Below, one piece after another: positions 7,959 through 16,950 of a stretch of 64,000 nucleotides of DNA; the first letter of the stretch is position 1; each line of letters opens with the position of its first letter. Origin of the DNA: Candidatus Gastranaerophilales bacterium (GTDB taxonomy: Bacteria > Cyanobacteriota > Vampirovibrionia > Gastranaerophilales > Gastranaerophilaceae). The notes below the pieces were generated by a model that had not been told where the DNA came from, searched no databases, and saw only the letters and a program-made list of their open reading frames with translations. Where the stretch lies: assembly GCA_944326685.1 (NCBI GenBank), contig CALVEV010000031.1, positions 94,226 to 158,225 on the forward strand. The letters run 5' to 3'. Both the position numbers and the translations under genes were made by a program.

Positions 7959-9746
7959 GGAAGAATTAAACAATTATCAAAGCATGTTATAAATCAGATT
8001 GCAGCAGGAGAAGTTATTGAGAGACCTTTTTCTGTAGTAAAAGAGTTGGTTGAAAATTCAATTGATGCTGGTGCGACAAAAATTAGTATAGCAATATCAA
8101 ATGAATGTAGAGATATAAGAATTGCAGATAATGGCTCTGGTATTCATCCAGATGATATTCTACTTGCTTTTTCAAAACATGCTACAAGTAAAATTAATGA
8201 TACAGATGATTTATATAATATAAGAACATTAGGTTTTCGTGGTGAAGCTTTATCAAGTATAATTTCTATATCTAAGGTAACTTGTATAACTCGCACGAAA
8301 GATTTCGAAGTTGGGACAAAGGTTACTTGTGAAAATTCGGAAGTCCATAAAATAGAAACAGGTTGTGCTGTTGGTACAATTATGGAAGTTAGAGATTTAT
8401 TTTATAATTTACCTGTAAGATTAAAATTTTTAAAAAATCCCAAAACAGAATTTGCATATATTTCTGAATTGGTTTCATCTCTAGCTTTAGTTAATCCAAG
8501 TATTGCTTTTGAATTACAAAATAATGAAAAAACAGTATTAAAAACTAATGGATTGGGATCTTTACCTGAAGTTATAAAAAATATGTTCTCTAAAACGTTA
8601 TTTGATAAACTTCGTCCGGTGGAAGGTATTGATAATATTTCTGGATTTAAAATAACGGGATATGTAAGTAGTCCTGACTTTACACGTTCAAGTAAGAAAG
8701 ATTGTCATATATTTGTAAATTCAAGAACAGTAAAATGTCCTGTATTTTTAAAATCGATAGATACAGCATATAGAAATATGTTGCCAACAGGGAAATATCC
8801 TTTTGTAGTTCTTAATTTACAAATACCAACAGATGAAATAGATGTAAATGTTCATCCAACTAAAAAAGAAGTTAAATATAAAAATCCTAATCAGGTATTT
8901 AATTTTATAAGAGCATCAATAGAAAATTCTTTATCAAATATAGAACGTATAAATACTTTGCAAAATAGAACAATAAAAGAAGATGATGTTCAAGTTGTTG
9001 AGCCTGTCAATGAAGCAATTCAAAATTTGTTGTTTAATGTAAATGAAAATAAATTAAATGATGATGAAAACGATAAAGAAGTAATTCATCCTAATTTTAT
9101 AAAACCTGTAAAAGCTTATACTCCAGAACCTGTAAAAAGTAATGGTTTTATTGAAAAAACAAAAATTGTAGGTCAGCAGGTTGAAATAAAATCAGATGAA
9201 AATATAATAGGTCAGTATAAAAAAACTTATATATTAATTGAAAAAGATGAAGGTTTAGAAATAGTTGATCAACATATAGCAGATGAAAGATATATATATG
9301 AAACATTAAAAAATCAAAAAGAACCTGCATCTCAATTATTATTTATTTCTGACATAATTGAATTATCTCCTGTTGAGGCAGAATTAGTAAGAGATAATAT
9401 TCCGAAATTTGCAAAATTCGGTTACGGAATAGAATTTTTAAATGATACTGATATTATGTTTAAGAAGGTTCCTCAGTTATTATCTAAAGTCTCTCCTAAA
9501 GAAATAATAAAAGATTTGTTAGAAAATTTAGAAGGTGATTTAGACAATTTAGAAGAAAAAATTTTAATAACAACATCTTGTAAAGCAGCAGTAAAAGCTA
9601 ATACCCCTTTAAATATGTTCCAAATGCAAGAAATAATTAAACGTTGGAGAGCTTGTAAACATCCATATACTTGCCCTCATGGTCGTCCTATATCGAAAAT
9701 TTTATCTCATAATGAGATTGCTTCATTTTTTATGAGAAATAAATAA
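7956..9746 (+). CDS. mutL: DNA mismatch repair protein MutL
   Basis: A protein of 596 residues, within the usual MutL range. The GHKL ATPase domain opens with IKQLSKHVINQIAAGEVIERP and contains ENSIDAGAT, IRIADNGSGI and GFRGEALSSI, which bind ATP/Mg. Transducer-domain residues NVHPTKKEVKY follow at ~305-315, then an acidic linker and a C-terminal dimerisation/endonuclease domain from ~410. The C-terminal signature CPHGRPI is present. The endonuclease DQHxxxER motif is seen as VDQHIADERY, so the protein is probably of the nicking type found outside the MutH bacteria. MutS is not in this window. Confidence 0.97.
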   Translation: MGRIKQLSKHVINQIAAGEVIERPFSVVKELVENSIDAGATKISIAISNECRDIRIADNGSGIHPDDILLAFSKHATSKINDTDDLYNIRTLGFRGEALSSIISISKVTCITRTKDFEVGTKVTCENSEVHKIETGCAVGTIMEVRDLFYNLPVRLKFLKNPKTEFAYISELVSSLALVNPSIAFELQNNEKTVLKTNGLGSLPEVIKNMFSKTLFDKLRPVEGIDNISGFKITGYVSSPDFTRSSKKDCHIFVNSRTVKCPVFLKSIDTAYRNMLPTGKYPFVVLNLQIPTDEIDVNVHPTKKEVKYKNPNQVFNFIRASIENSLSNIERINTLQNRTIKEDDVQVVEPVNEAIQNLLFNVNENKLNDDENDKEVIHPNFIKPVKAYTPEPVKSNGFIEKTKIVGQQVEIKSDENIIGQYKKTYILIEKDEGLEIVDQHIADERYIYETLKNQKEPASQLLFISDIIELSPVEAELVRDNIPKFAKFGYGIEFLNDTDIMFKKVPQLLSKVSPKEIIKDLLENLEGDLDNLEEKILITTSCKAAVKANTPLNMFQMQEIIKRWRACKHPYTCPHGRPISKILSHNEIASFFMRNK

Positions 9747-9752
9747 TATAAA

Positions 9753-9853
9753 TGTAAATAAATGTAACGATTATCTGCAATTATCCTTTATTTCATTAAA
9801 GTTTTAATGGAATCCTACCGTAAAACTTAAATGTAATTAGGGGTATATATATT
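9753..9853 (+). promoter_or_regulatory. Conserved leader element A (paired with 16848-16950)
   Basis: TGTAAATAAATGTAAC at 9753-9768, an inverted repeat CATTAAA-GT-TTTAATG at 9794-9809, and CCGTAA at 9818-9823. The same three parts occur in the same order before the unrelated gene at 16951. Confidence 0.6.
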
Positions 9854-10264
9854 ATGGCAGATATGTTTAATTTTAATACAGGTGATTCAGGGAATGCAGG
9901 TTTAGGTAATTCGCAATATCCTAAATCTTCAGTAGAACCTCAATCAGTACAAAATGTAGAATATCAACATAATTGGTTAAGAACTCCTCGCCCATTTGGT
10001 TTAAATGTAAGAGTTCCTGATGCTCAAACATTTGTTGGCGAAAATACAAGTGCATTAATTAAGAAAACAGCTAAAGATTTATTCTTAGCACCAGTTAAAG
10101 AAATTGCAAGTTTCTTTGAAAAATATGAAAAAGTATTTAGTGGTGAAATTGCAAATGAATTAAAAAGTCTTTATGTACAAAGATTTAATACTGCATCAAT
10201 ATTACAAAGTGAAGATGAAGAAATGTTTGGAACTTCTCGTCCAACATTTATGATGGATATGTAA
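9854..10264 (+). CDS. Short protein of unknown function
   Basis: A protein of 136 residues. The first ~45 residues are low-complexity and Gly/Asn/Ser-rich. The rest is predicted mostly helical (SALIKKTAKDLFLAPVKEIASFFEKYEKVF), ending in a Met-rich tail (RPTFMMDM). No signal peptide or membrane span, and no known family. AGGGG lies 14 bases before the ATG. It has an unusually elaborate leader for such a small gene, shared with the gene at 16951, suggesting common regulation. It converges on the LPS permease gene with only 8 bases between them. Confidence 0.7.
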   Translation: MADMFNFNTGDSGNAGLGNSQYPKSSVEPQSVQNVEYQHNWLRTPRPFGLNVRVPDAQTFVGENTSALIKKTAKDLFLAPVKEIASFFEKYEKVFSGEIANELKSLYVQRFNTASILQSEDEEMFGTSRPTFMMDM

Positions 10265-10272
10265 TTAAGTTT

Positions 10273-11394
10273 TTATGTGATAGTAAATACTTTTCTATAA
10301 TATAATGCCATACCTGATATAGTAAGTATGATATTAGGTAAAAATGCCGCAATGAATGCTGGTAATGTTCCCGCTTCCCCAAAAGATATTGATAAAGCTC
10401 TTATAAGGTAATATGCAAATATAATTAAAATACTAAATAAAAATCCCCTGTTATATCTAACTCTAGGAGGTGTAATTGCTAAAGGAATACCAATAAGAAC
10501 TAAAACAATAGTTGTTAAAGGTAGTGCAATTTTATCGTATAGATTAATTTTTAGACTTCTTCTTTTTTCAGGTTCAATACCTTTAGTAACTTTGAGGTAA
10601 TGTCCAAGTTGCATGAAGTTTCTTTCATTTGCAAGGTTTTTATTCATTTCTTTTTTTAGATCGACACCAAATTGCGCTACAGATTCTCCGAAGAACGTAG
10701 AATTGAGAACTTTCCCTTTATCAGCGATTGTATAAACAATACCATTGTTAAATACCCAACCATCAGGGGAAGTTCCTCCTTCTTTTGCTTGAAGAACGTG
10801 AATAGTATCATCTTTAGACATATCAAGTAACGTTATATTATGTAATTTTTTATTCTCACAAAATTCTACATAAAACAATCTTTTTAGGCCGCCATTATTT
10901 GCAACTTCTTCGAAAGTAAAGTTGTGTTTTCCATCAGGAACATTTTTTTGAGAAAAAGACCATAATGCTAAATCTTTTGATTGTTTAGTCATTACAGGTA
11001 CAACTGTTTCATTAATTACAAAACTAACTATAGCCATAACAATAGCAAAAGCAAAAACGGGTTTTGCTATTCTGTTAAACCCAATTCCACAAGCTCTCAT
11101 TACGGTAAGTTCAGAATCTAAACTTAATTTATTGAGTGTCATAACAGTTGATAGTAATATTCCCATAGGAATAGTCATTACAAATACAGATGGTAAACTT
11201 AAAATAACTAAAATAAAAGCAATTTTGAATGGGATACCATATTTTGCGATTTGTTTTATCAAAGTTATGAATGTGTCTGAAGCGAATATAATAGAAGTGA
11301 AAACAAGAACCCCCATAATAAACATTTCAATAACTTGTTTAAGAATATATTTATCAAGTAGTTTTAGGTTGTTTAGTTGTTTTCTAATTTTCAT
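10273..11394 (-). CDS. Lipopolysaccharide export permease of the LptF/LptG family
   Basis: A protein of 373 residues, the normal size of LptF/LptG. Three membrane spans at the N-terminus (GVLVFTSIIFASDTFITLI, IAFILVILSLPSVFVMTIPMG, FAFAIVMAIVSFVINETVV) are followed by a ~170-residue periplasmic jelly-roll-like domain and three C-terminal spans. LSLDSELTVMRACG is the conserved cytoplasmic coupling helix that meets the LptB ATPase. Such permeases drive LPS across the envelope, supporting an outer membrane. Which of the two paralogues it is cannot be decided, and the partner is not in the window. AGGA lies 10 bases before the ATG. Confidence 0.88.
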   Translation of the reverse strand: MKIRKQLNNLKLLDKYILKQVIEMFIMGVLVFTSIIFASDTFITLIKQIAKYGIPFKIAFILVILSLPSVFVMTIPMGILLSTVMTLNKLSLDSELTVMRACGIGFNRIAKPVFAFAIVMAIVSFVINETVVPVMTKQSKDLALWSFSQKNVPDGKHNFTFEEVANNGGLKRLFYVEFCENKKLHNITLLDMSKDDTIHVLQAKEGGTSPDGWVFNNGIVYTIADKGKVLNSTFFGESVAQFGVDLKKEMNKNLANERNFMQLGHYLKVTKGIEPEKRRSLKINLYDKIALPLTTIVLVLIGIPLAITPPRVRYNRGFLFSILIIFAYYLIRALSISFGEAGTLPAFIAAFLPNIILTISGMALYYRKVFTIT

Positions 11395-11437
11395 TTGTTA
11401 TTCCTAGTTATTCTGTTTAATAATTTTTACTCCAAAC

Positions 11438-11480
11438 TTACAATGTAATATCTTAAAAAACGTTTAAGATAAAATTGTAA
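11438..11480. repeat. Nested inverted repeat upstream of the LPS permease gene
   Basis: An outer pair TTACAAT/ATTGTAA and an inner pair ATCTTAAA/TTTAAGAT surround a five-base loop. It lies 44 bases upstream of the permease start (minus strand) and may be an operator or a transcript-end hairpin. Confidence 0.5.
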
Positions 11481-11495
11481 ATCCTCATCGCTCTA

Positions 11496-11541
11496 GCCTC
11501 AATTAGTATCAATATTAATTAATATTCTTATTAATCGAGGC
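11496..11541. terminator. Long hairpin downstream of mtnA
   Basis: GCCTC/GAGGC caps a mostly paired AT stem with AATATTAATTAATATT at its tip. The T-rich tail (TTTCTTTT) is on the plus strand, but mtnA ends on the minus strand, so efficiency as its terminator is uncertain. Confidence 0.5.
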
Positions 11542-11547
11542 TTTCTT

Positions 11548-12627
11548 TTACACAAGAGCTCCAGCTTGTTTTTCAAAAGCTTCTTTGATTGATTTGTTGT
11601 AATCAGGTCTAAGAATACCAACTTCTGTGATAATACCTGCAATTAATTCATGAGGAGTTACATCAAAACCAGGGTTAATTATATTAACTCCTTCTGCGCA
11701 AATAGTTTTGCCATTGATGTGTGTAACTTCATCGTGAGAACGTTCTTCTATTGGTATTTCAGCTCCAGATTGAATAGATGTATCTATAGTTGATAAAGGA
11801 GCTGCAATATAAAATGGAATATTATGATACTTTGCAGCAATAGCAACAGTATAAGTTCCAATTTTATTAGCAGTATCACCGTTAGCAGCGATTCTATCAG
11901 CACCAACTACAACCATATCGATCATACCTTTGCTCATAAAGTATGAACACATTCCATCTGTAATTAAAGTTGTAGGAATTCCATCCATTGTAAGTTCAAG
12001 AGTCGTAATTCTAGCACCTTGTTGACGAGGTCTTGTTTCATCTGCAAAAACTTGAATAGTATTATCTTTTGCAAAAGCAGAACGAACAACACCAAGTGCT
12101 GTTCCATAACCTACAGTTGCTAATGCACCTGCATTGCAGTGAGTAAGAATAGTTGCACCTTTAGGCACTACTTCTGCTCCATATCTACCAATTGCTTTGT
12201 TAATTTCAATATCTTCATTTTCCATTCTGATAGCTTGTTTTGTTAAATCTTTTATTAATGTATTAATATCAGAATGTGTTTCTTTAATTAATTTTTTTTG
12301 TTGTTCAACAGCCCACATAAGGTTTACTGCTGTTGGTCGTGAAGATGCTAAATAATCACATTTTTCAAGAAGTTTAGTTTTAAATTCTTCAATAGAGATA
12401 TCTCCCCATTTTTCTTTTCCTTCTTGAGCATATAAAACAACCCCGTGAGCGCCTGCAATTCCAATAGCTGGAGCCCCTCTAACAATCATTGTCTTAATTG
12501 CATTATACATTTCATCTCCTGTTTTTATATCAACATAGATATATTCTTCAGGAAATTTTGTTTGGTCAACCATTCTTGATAAGTTGTCAACCCATTGTAT
12601 AGTTCTAATTTTTGATTCAAATTCCAC
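11548..12627 (-). CDS. mtnA: S-methyl-5-thioribose-1-phosphate isomerase
   Basis: A protein of 359 residues, as usual for MtnA (eIF2B-like fold). RGAPAIGIAGAHG and RPTAVNLMWAVE are family motifs. THCNAGALAT holds the catalytic Cys, and VVVGADRIAANGDTANKIGTY the catalytic Asp. It converts methylthioribose-1-P to methylthioribulose-1-P in methionine salvage. The start is GTG 12627 preceded by AGGTGGAA. The next gene upstream (12643-13125) is 15 bases away, so the two are probably co-transcribed. No other salvage gene is present here, so the enzyme may act with distant partners or on related aldose-1-phosphates. Confidence 0.95.
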   Translation of the reverse strand: MEFESKIRTIQWVDNLSRMVDQTKFPEEYIYVDIKTGDEMYNAIKTMIVRGAPAIGIAGAHGVVLYAQEGKEKWGDISIEEFKTKLLEKCDYLASSRPTAVNLMWAVEQQKKLIKETHSDINTLIKDLTKQAIRMENEDIEINKAIGRYGAEVVPKGATILTHCNAGALATVGYGTALGVVRSAFAKDNTIQVFADETRPRQQGARITTLELTMDGIPTTLITDGMCSYFMSKGMIDMVVVGADRIAANGDTANKIGTYTVAIAAKYHNIPFYIAAPLSTIDTSIQSGAEIPIEERSHDEVTHINGKTICAEGVNIINPGFDVTPHELIAGIITEVGILRPDYNKSIKEAFEKQAGALV

Positions 12628-12642
12628 TTTTATTCCACCTAT

Positions 12643-13125
12643 CTATTTAATTTCAAAATCTATATTTTCATTTTCAGCTTTTTTTAATCCTGATAATAAT
12701 TCATATATATAAGCTGTTACTACACCAGAAAACGCGTTCATTAAAGCAGATATTATTGCAATGAATATTAATAGCATAATCATAACAAAGAACCCGCCAA
12801 AATTTGTAATAAACATTGTTAATAAATGACCAACATAATAGCTTTTAAAAATAAGTCCAATAATAGCACTTATAGGCATAAATACTATTGCAAAAGCTAT
12901 AAATGAGGCAAATCCAATCACAGCACCTATAATAGCTCCTTCTTTCAGGTCGATGATTCCAATCAGGTTGTTCTTTTTAAGATAAACAATTATTATTGCA
13001 GATAAGAATAATATCAGAGTTAAGAATGCTAATGTACCTATAAAAGGTATAAGAGTAATAATTCCAATAACTCCACCAACTAAAGCACTAAATAAAGCAA
13101 TTTGTTTTAATAATAAAATATTCAT
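12643..13125 (-). CDS. Small integral membrane protein, unknown function
   Basis: A protein of 160 residues with four hydrophobic segments: residues ~8-28, 30-50, 62-90 and 100-140 (last one long and possibly split). Small Gly/Ala/Ser motifs occur inside the spans (GGVIGIITLI, GAIIGAVIGFASFIAFA). The short C-terminal tail is acidic (KKAENENIDFEIK). It is reminiscent of small Gly-rich membrane proteins (DUF5518-like), but no family can be claimed. An AGGTGAATG context precedes the ATG. Probably shares a transcript with mtnA. Confidence 0.65.
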   Translation of the reverse strand: MNILLLKQIALFSALVGGVIGIITLIPFIGTLAFLTLILFLSAIIIVYLKKNNLIGIIDLKEGAIIGAVIGFASFIAFAIVFMPISAIIGLIFKSYYVGHLLTMFITNFGGFFVMIMLLIFIAIISALMNAFSGVVTAYIYELLSGLKKAENENIDFEIK

Positions 13126-13179
13126 ACATTCACCTCGTGTTTAATTATCTCATAATAATTAATTTGAGGCAAATAATAT

Positions 13180-14700
13180 TTATTCTTTTTTAGCATCTTG
13201 TGCGATTTTTTTTTCAATTTCTTCTAATCTTATTTTATTTTGTTTTATATCAAATATCCAATGCTCCATTTGGAATTTTTTTATTAATTGATTTTTGAAT
13301 TTATTACTTAAATATTCCATTAGTGATTCTGATGTTACAGATTTAAGTTCGTGTTGATTTTTCATTGCATAATTAGCTGAAAAATCTGATACTCCTGCAT
13401 TTTTTAATTCTGTTATCCATTGTTTTTTATAAATTAGTTTATTTATATTCCATTTTAGAAATTTAAATAATTTTTCACCGTTGTTCATATGGTGTATAGT
13501 TTTATCATTTAAGTGATTGATTTCGTGCCTAAGAGTAATTGATCTATTATTTATGTTGCAATCTAAATCTAGTAAATCCAAAACTGTAATTTCTTTAGGT
13601 ATAGAATATGCAATACCACTATAATTATTTTGATTAAGCGTTTTATCTAAATAATTAATATTAATTATTTTAGGTTGAATACTTTTACCGAGTCCAGCTT
13701 TTTTCCATAGGGTTAATTCTTCCTCTAAGTATTTTGCATCATTAATGCTAAATTTTGCATTAAAAGGTATTACAAATGTGTCAAAAGTTTTATTTATATT
13801 TTTTAATATATTTCTAATTTTGCGTGGTTGTGATTTTAAAAATTCAATATTATAAATTTGTTTTACGAATTTAGGTTCAATATCATTATATTCATAAATA
13901 AAATTTTGAAACGCTTCAAGTTTTAAATTGTTTTGGAACGTATTAGGTAATTTTTCTTTTTTTAGCTCATTTAAATTTTTTAAGTAAGATTCATAATCAA
14001 TTTTACTTTTTTTTGTTGCAAATTTATTTCTATAATTATTGATTGTTCCTTGATTCCCTTCAATTGCATCCGTAAACCAGCTATTATGGCTTTTTAACCA
14101 GTTGTAAAGTTCTATGGGCTCACTTTTGGTGTTTAGGTATTTGTTATTCATTATATTTACAGCATCAGTAGCATCTTCGATGAATACTATTTTAGAACTG
14201 AAATTAGATTTAAAATCTTTTTTATTCAGTTTTAAAAGTTTATGTATTTCAGAAAGTAATAGTTTTTTGGTTTCTTGATTTTCTATTAGCCCAATTTTTT
14301 GACTTAAGTTAATAATTTCATCAGATAATTGTTCAATATTAGATGTTTCATTAATAATTTTTTTATATAGATATTCAAAAGAAGTTTTAATTTCAGCATC
14401 TTTAATGTTACTAAGTTTAACTTTTGTTTTTTGTATTTTTTCAAAAGTTTTTACTAAGCCTGTTTTCTGATTAAATTCTGTGGGATTTATTATTCTTTTT
14501 GCAAAAGGTGCAATATGTTCTGTTGGTATATAATTTGCTATAATATTTTCAAAAGAAATTTGTTTTATGTCAGAATATATTTTATTAGTATTTTGAGGTA
14601 TTTCTTTTTGAATTTGGGCGACATTAGGTTTTACCTTCTTAATTGAAGAAGGTATGATTTCTTTAATTAAAGTATTTATTATGTCGTTTTTATTTAACAT
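13180..14700 (-). CDS. Large HExxH-motif protein, putative zinc peptidase
   Basis: A protein of 506 residues that is very rich in Lys, Asn and Ile. Residues 391-396 (RHEINH) give a zincin-type HExxH preceded by a strand (NRSITL). About 60 residues later HELKSVTSESLMEYLS supplies a Glu (E458 or E462) in a helix, as in gluzincins of the anthrax lethal-factor type. The ~390 residues before it are helical with no recognised domain and no signal peptide. A toxin, effector or phage-like origin is possible. It stands alone, divergent from the dehydrogenase pair. Its protease nature is inferred from the motif only. Confidence 0.5.
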   Translation of the reverse strand: MLNKNDIINTLIKEIIPSSIKKVKPNVAQIQKEIPQNTNKIYSDIKQISFENIIANYIPTEHIAPFAKRIINPTEFNQKTGLVKTFEKIQKTKVKLSNIKDAEIKTSFEYLYKKIINETSNIEQLSDEIINLSQKIGLIENQETKKLLLSEIHKLLKLNKKDFKSNFSSKIVFIEDATDAVNIMNNKYLNTKSEPIELYNWLKSHNSWFTDAIEGNQGTINNYRNKFATKKSKIDYESYLKNLNELKKEKLPNTFQNNLKLEAFQNFIYEYNDIEPKFVKQIYNIEFLKSQPRKIRNILKNINKTFDTFVIPFNAKFSINDAKYLEEELTLWKKAGLGKSIQPKIININYLDKTLNQNNYSGIAYSIPKEITVLDLLDLDCNINNRSITLRHEINHLNDKTIHHMNNGEKLFKFLKWNINKLIYKKQWITELKNAGVSDFSANYAMKNQHELKSVTSESLMEYLSNKFKNQLIKKFQMEHWIFDIKQNKIRLEEIEKKIAQDAKKE

Positions 14701-14743
14701 TCATCTTACCTTAGTATTTAATAAAGTCCTGTTAAAAAAAAAA

Positions 14744-14772
14744 TTGCTATAGAAGAGTCTATTTGTGATAAA
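14744..14772 (+). promoter_or_regulatory. Possible sigma-70-type promoter for the dehydrogenase pair
   Basis: TTGCTA (14744-14749), a 17-base spacer, and GATAAA (14767-14772), 20 bases before the start codon at 14793. Confidence 0.4.
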
Positions 14773-14792
14773 ATTTTTACGGGAGTATAAAA

Positions 14793-15806
14793 ATGAGAGT
14801 TGCACAATTATTTGGAAAGCAAATTGAACTAAGAGATATAGATAAAGTTTCTTTGGACGGACAAAAAGGCGCAATTGTAAAAGTTTTAGGTTGTGGGCTT
14901 TGTGGCTCTGATATTGTTAAATTTCGTCACGGTCTTGCAGAAGATGGTACTGTTTTAGGTCATGAAATTGTAGCAATAATAGAAGATATAAATTCTTCAA
15001 CATTATTTAAAAAAGGTGATAGAATTGTTTGTTCACATCATATTCCTTGTTTTGAATGTCATTATTGCAAAGGTGGAAGTTATTCAATGTGCCAACATTT
15101 TAAGAAAACCAATATAATTCCAGGAGGTTTTTCTGAGTATGTTTATTTATCAGAAGAGCATTTACAAAATGTTGCACATAAAGTTCCTGAAGATATGACA
15201 GATGAGGAAATATCTTTTTATGAGCCATTAGGTTGTTGTATAAGAGCCGTAGAAAGAGCTAATCTTAACAAAGGTGATAATGTATTAGTAATAGGTTTAG
15301 GTTCAATCGGTTTATTGATGGGGCAGGCATTAAAAGCTTATGGTATGAATGTTTATGGTTGTGATTTAATGCAGGATAGAATTGATTTAGCAATAAGTCT
15401 TGGAATAATAGGATTCAACTCTTTGGATGTAGAAAAATCTCATGATTTTATATATAACAATACAAATAAAATAGGTGTTGATTGTATATTTATGACATCA
15501 GGTGCTGATGCAGCGATTCCTTTAGCTTTAAAAACCGTAAGAAATGGTGGTAAAATTTTAGTATTTTCAAGTACACCAAAAGATTTTGGTTATGCAAATA
15601 ATGAGGTTTACTATAGAGAATTAACAATAATGGGTAGTTATTCTCCAAGACCTCAAGATTTAGCAAGGTCTTTTGAGTTGCTAACGACAAGGCAGGTAAA
15701 TGTTGATCATTTATCAACTGATTATGAATTAAATGATATAGTTAAAGCATTTGATGATACAATAACAAATAAAATATTAAAGGCTTATATAAAAATAGGG
15801 GAATAA
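14793..15806 (+). CDS. Zinc-dependent medium-chain alcohol/polyol dehydrogenase (first of a pair)
   Basis: A protein of 337 residues. GCGLCGSD supplies the catalytic-zinc Cys, and LGHE the His-Glu pair. CFECHYCKGGSYSMC is the four-Cys structural zinc loop. VIGLGSIGLLMGQALKAYG is the Rossmann NAD(P)-binding motif. The layout fits the threonine/sorbitol dehydrogenase branch of the MDR family. GGGAG lies 9 bases before the ATG. Only three bases separate it from a second MDR gene, implying one transcript and possibly consecutive steps of sugar-alcohol or amino-acid oxidation. Substrate not readable. Confidence 0.88.
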   Translation: MRVAQLFGKQIELRDIDKVSLDGQKGAIVKVLGCGLCGSDIVKFRHGLAEDGTVLGHEIVAIIEDINSSTLFKKGDRIVCSHHIPCFECHYCKGGSYSMCQHFKKTNIIPGGFSEYVYLSEEHLQNVAHKVPEDMTDEEISFYEPLGCCIRAVERANLNKGDNVLVIGLGSIGLLMGQALKAYGMNVYGCDLMQDRIDLAISLGIIGFNSLDVEKSHDFIYNNTNKIGVDCIFMTSGADAAIPLALKTVRNGGKILVFSSTPKDFGYANNEVYYRELTIMGSYSPRPQDLARSFELLTTRQVNVDHLSTDYELNDIVKAFDDTITNKILKAYIKIGE

Positions 15807-15809
15807 TAA

Positions 15810-16841
15810 GTGAAAGCAGTTTTATTTTATGGCCCTCAAGATATTAGATATGAGGATGTAAAAATTAAACCTTTAGCAAAAGGTGAAATATTGGTAAAAG
15901 TTAAGTCAGCTCTTACTTGTGGAACTGATGTTAAAACTTTTAGAAGGGGTCACCCTGTTTTAATAAAAAAAGTCCCATCAGGTTTCGGGCACGAATTTGC
16001 AGGTGTCGTAGAAAAAATAGGTGAAGGTGTTGATAATGTAAAAGTTGGTGATAGAGTCGTTTGTGCAAATTCGGCACCTTGTGGAGAATGTTTCTATTGC
16101 AGGCATGAGGAATATAATCTTTGTGAAAACTTAGATTTATTAAATGGTGCTTATGCAGAATATATTGTTGTTCCAGAAAGAATTGTAAAAAAGAATACTT
16201 TAATTTTGCCTGATGATTTAAGTTTTGATAAGGCAGCTTTTTGTGAACCTTTAGCAAATGTAGTTCATGGTGTTGAAAGAACTGATATAAAGCCAGGTCA
16301 AACTGTTGGGATTATAGGTATTGGACCAATTGGTTTAATGTTTGCAAGATTAGCAAAATTAAAAGGAGCAAATACAATAGTTGCAGGTCGAAATCCATTA
16401 AAATTAAAGATGGCAGAAGAATTTGCTATGGCAGATGAAATTATTGATTTAAAAAGATATCCTAATCCTGAAAAAATCTTTAAAGAATTTACTGACGAGA
16501 AAAAAGGATTAGATGTTGCAGTTGAGTGTGTCGGACTTCCCGAAATTTGGGAGAGAATATTCTCTTGTGTACGACCTGGAGGAACAGTTCACTTTTTTGG
16601 AGGCTGTAAGTCAGGTTCTACAGTAACATTTGATACTACAAGAATGCATTATGGTGATATTAAATTGATGAGTGTTTTTCATCACACACCAAAATATTTT
16701 AGGCAAGCTTTAGATTATATAGCATCAGGAGATGTTGAAGTTGAAAAATTGATAACAAATACTTTGGCATTAAAAGACGTTGAGTTTGCAATGAAGCAGC
16801 ATATTGAAGGTAAAGCAATAAAATTTTTAATAAAACCATAA
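15810..16841 (+). CDS. Zinc-dependent medium-chain dehydrogenase (second of a pair)
   Basis: A protein of 343 residues starting at GTG 15810, with AGGGGAA upstream inside the end of the first gene. The motifs repeat those of its neighbour: LTCGTD (zinc Cys), GFGHEFAG, the structural zinc loop CGECFYCRHEEYNLC, and the nucleotide motif GIIGIGPIGLMFARLAK. The two proteins are clearly diverged rather than a recent duplicate. Probably acts in the same pathway as the upstream enzyme; substrate unknown. Confidence 0.88.
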   Translation: MKAVLFYGPQDIRYEDVKIKPLAKGEILVKVKSALTCGTDVKTFRRGHPVLIKKVPSGFGHEFAGVVEKIGEGVDNVKVGDRVVCANSAPCGECFYCRHEEYNLCENLDLLNGAYAEYIVVPERIVKKNTLILPDDLSFDKAAFCEPLANVVHGVERTDIKPGQTVGIIGIGPIGLMFARLAKLKGANTIVAGRNPLKLKMAEEFAMADEIIDLKRYPNPEKIFKEFTDEKKGLDVAVECVGLPEIWERIFSCVRPGGTVHFFGGCKSGSTVTFDTTRMHYGDIKLMSVFHHTPKYFRQALDYIASGDVEVEKLITNTLALKDVEFAMKQHIEGKAIKFLIKP

Positions 16842-16847
16842 ATATAT

Positions 16848-16950
16848 TGTAAATAAATGTAACTAATTGCAGAAAAATATTAAAGATTTAATAGCTTAAT
16901 TCCGTAATTATAGCTATAGAACTAAAATAATATGCAAGGAGGCTACCCCA
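16848..16950 (+). promoter_or_regulatory. Conserved leader element B (paired with 9753-9853)
   Basis: TGTAAATAAATGTAAC at 16848-16863, an inverted repeat TATTAAA-GA-TTTAATA at 16878-16893 and CCGTAA at 16902-16907. The inverted repeat and CCGTAA are spaced exactly as in element A. Confidence 0.6.

Noticed and set aside
13180..14700. Prophage or insertion sequence around the HExxH gene
   Set aside because: No integrase, transposase, terminal repeats or phage genes are present.
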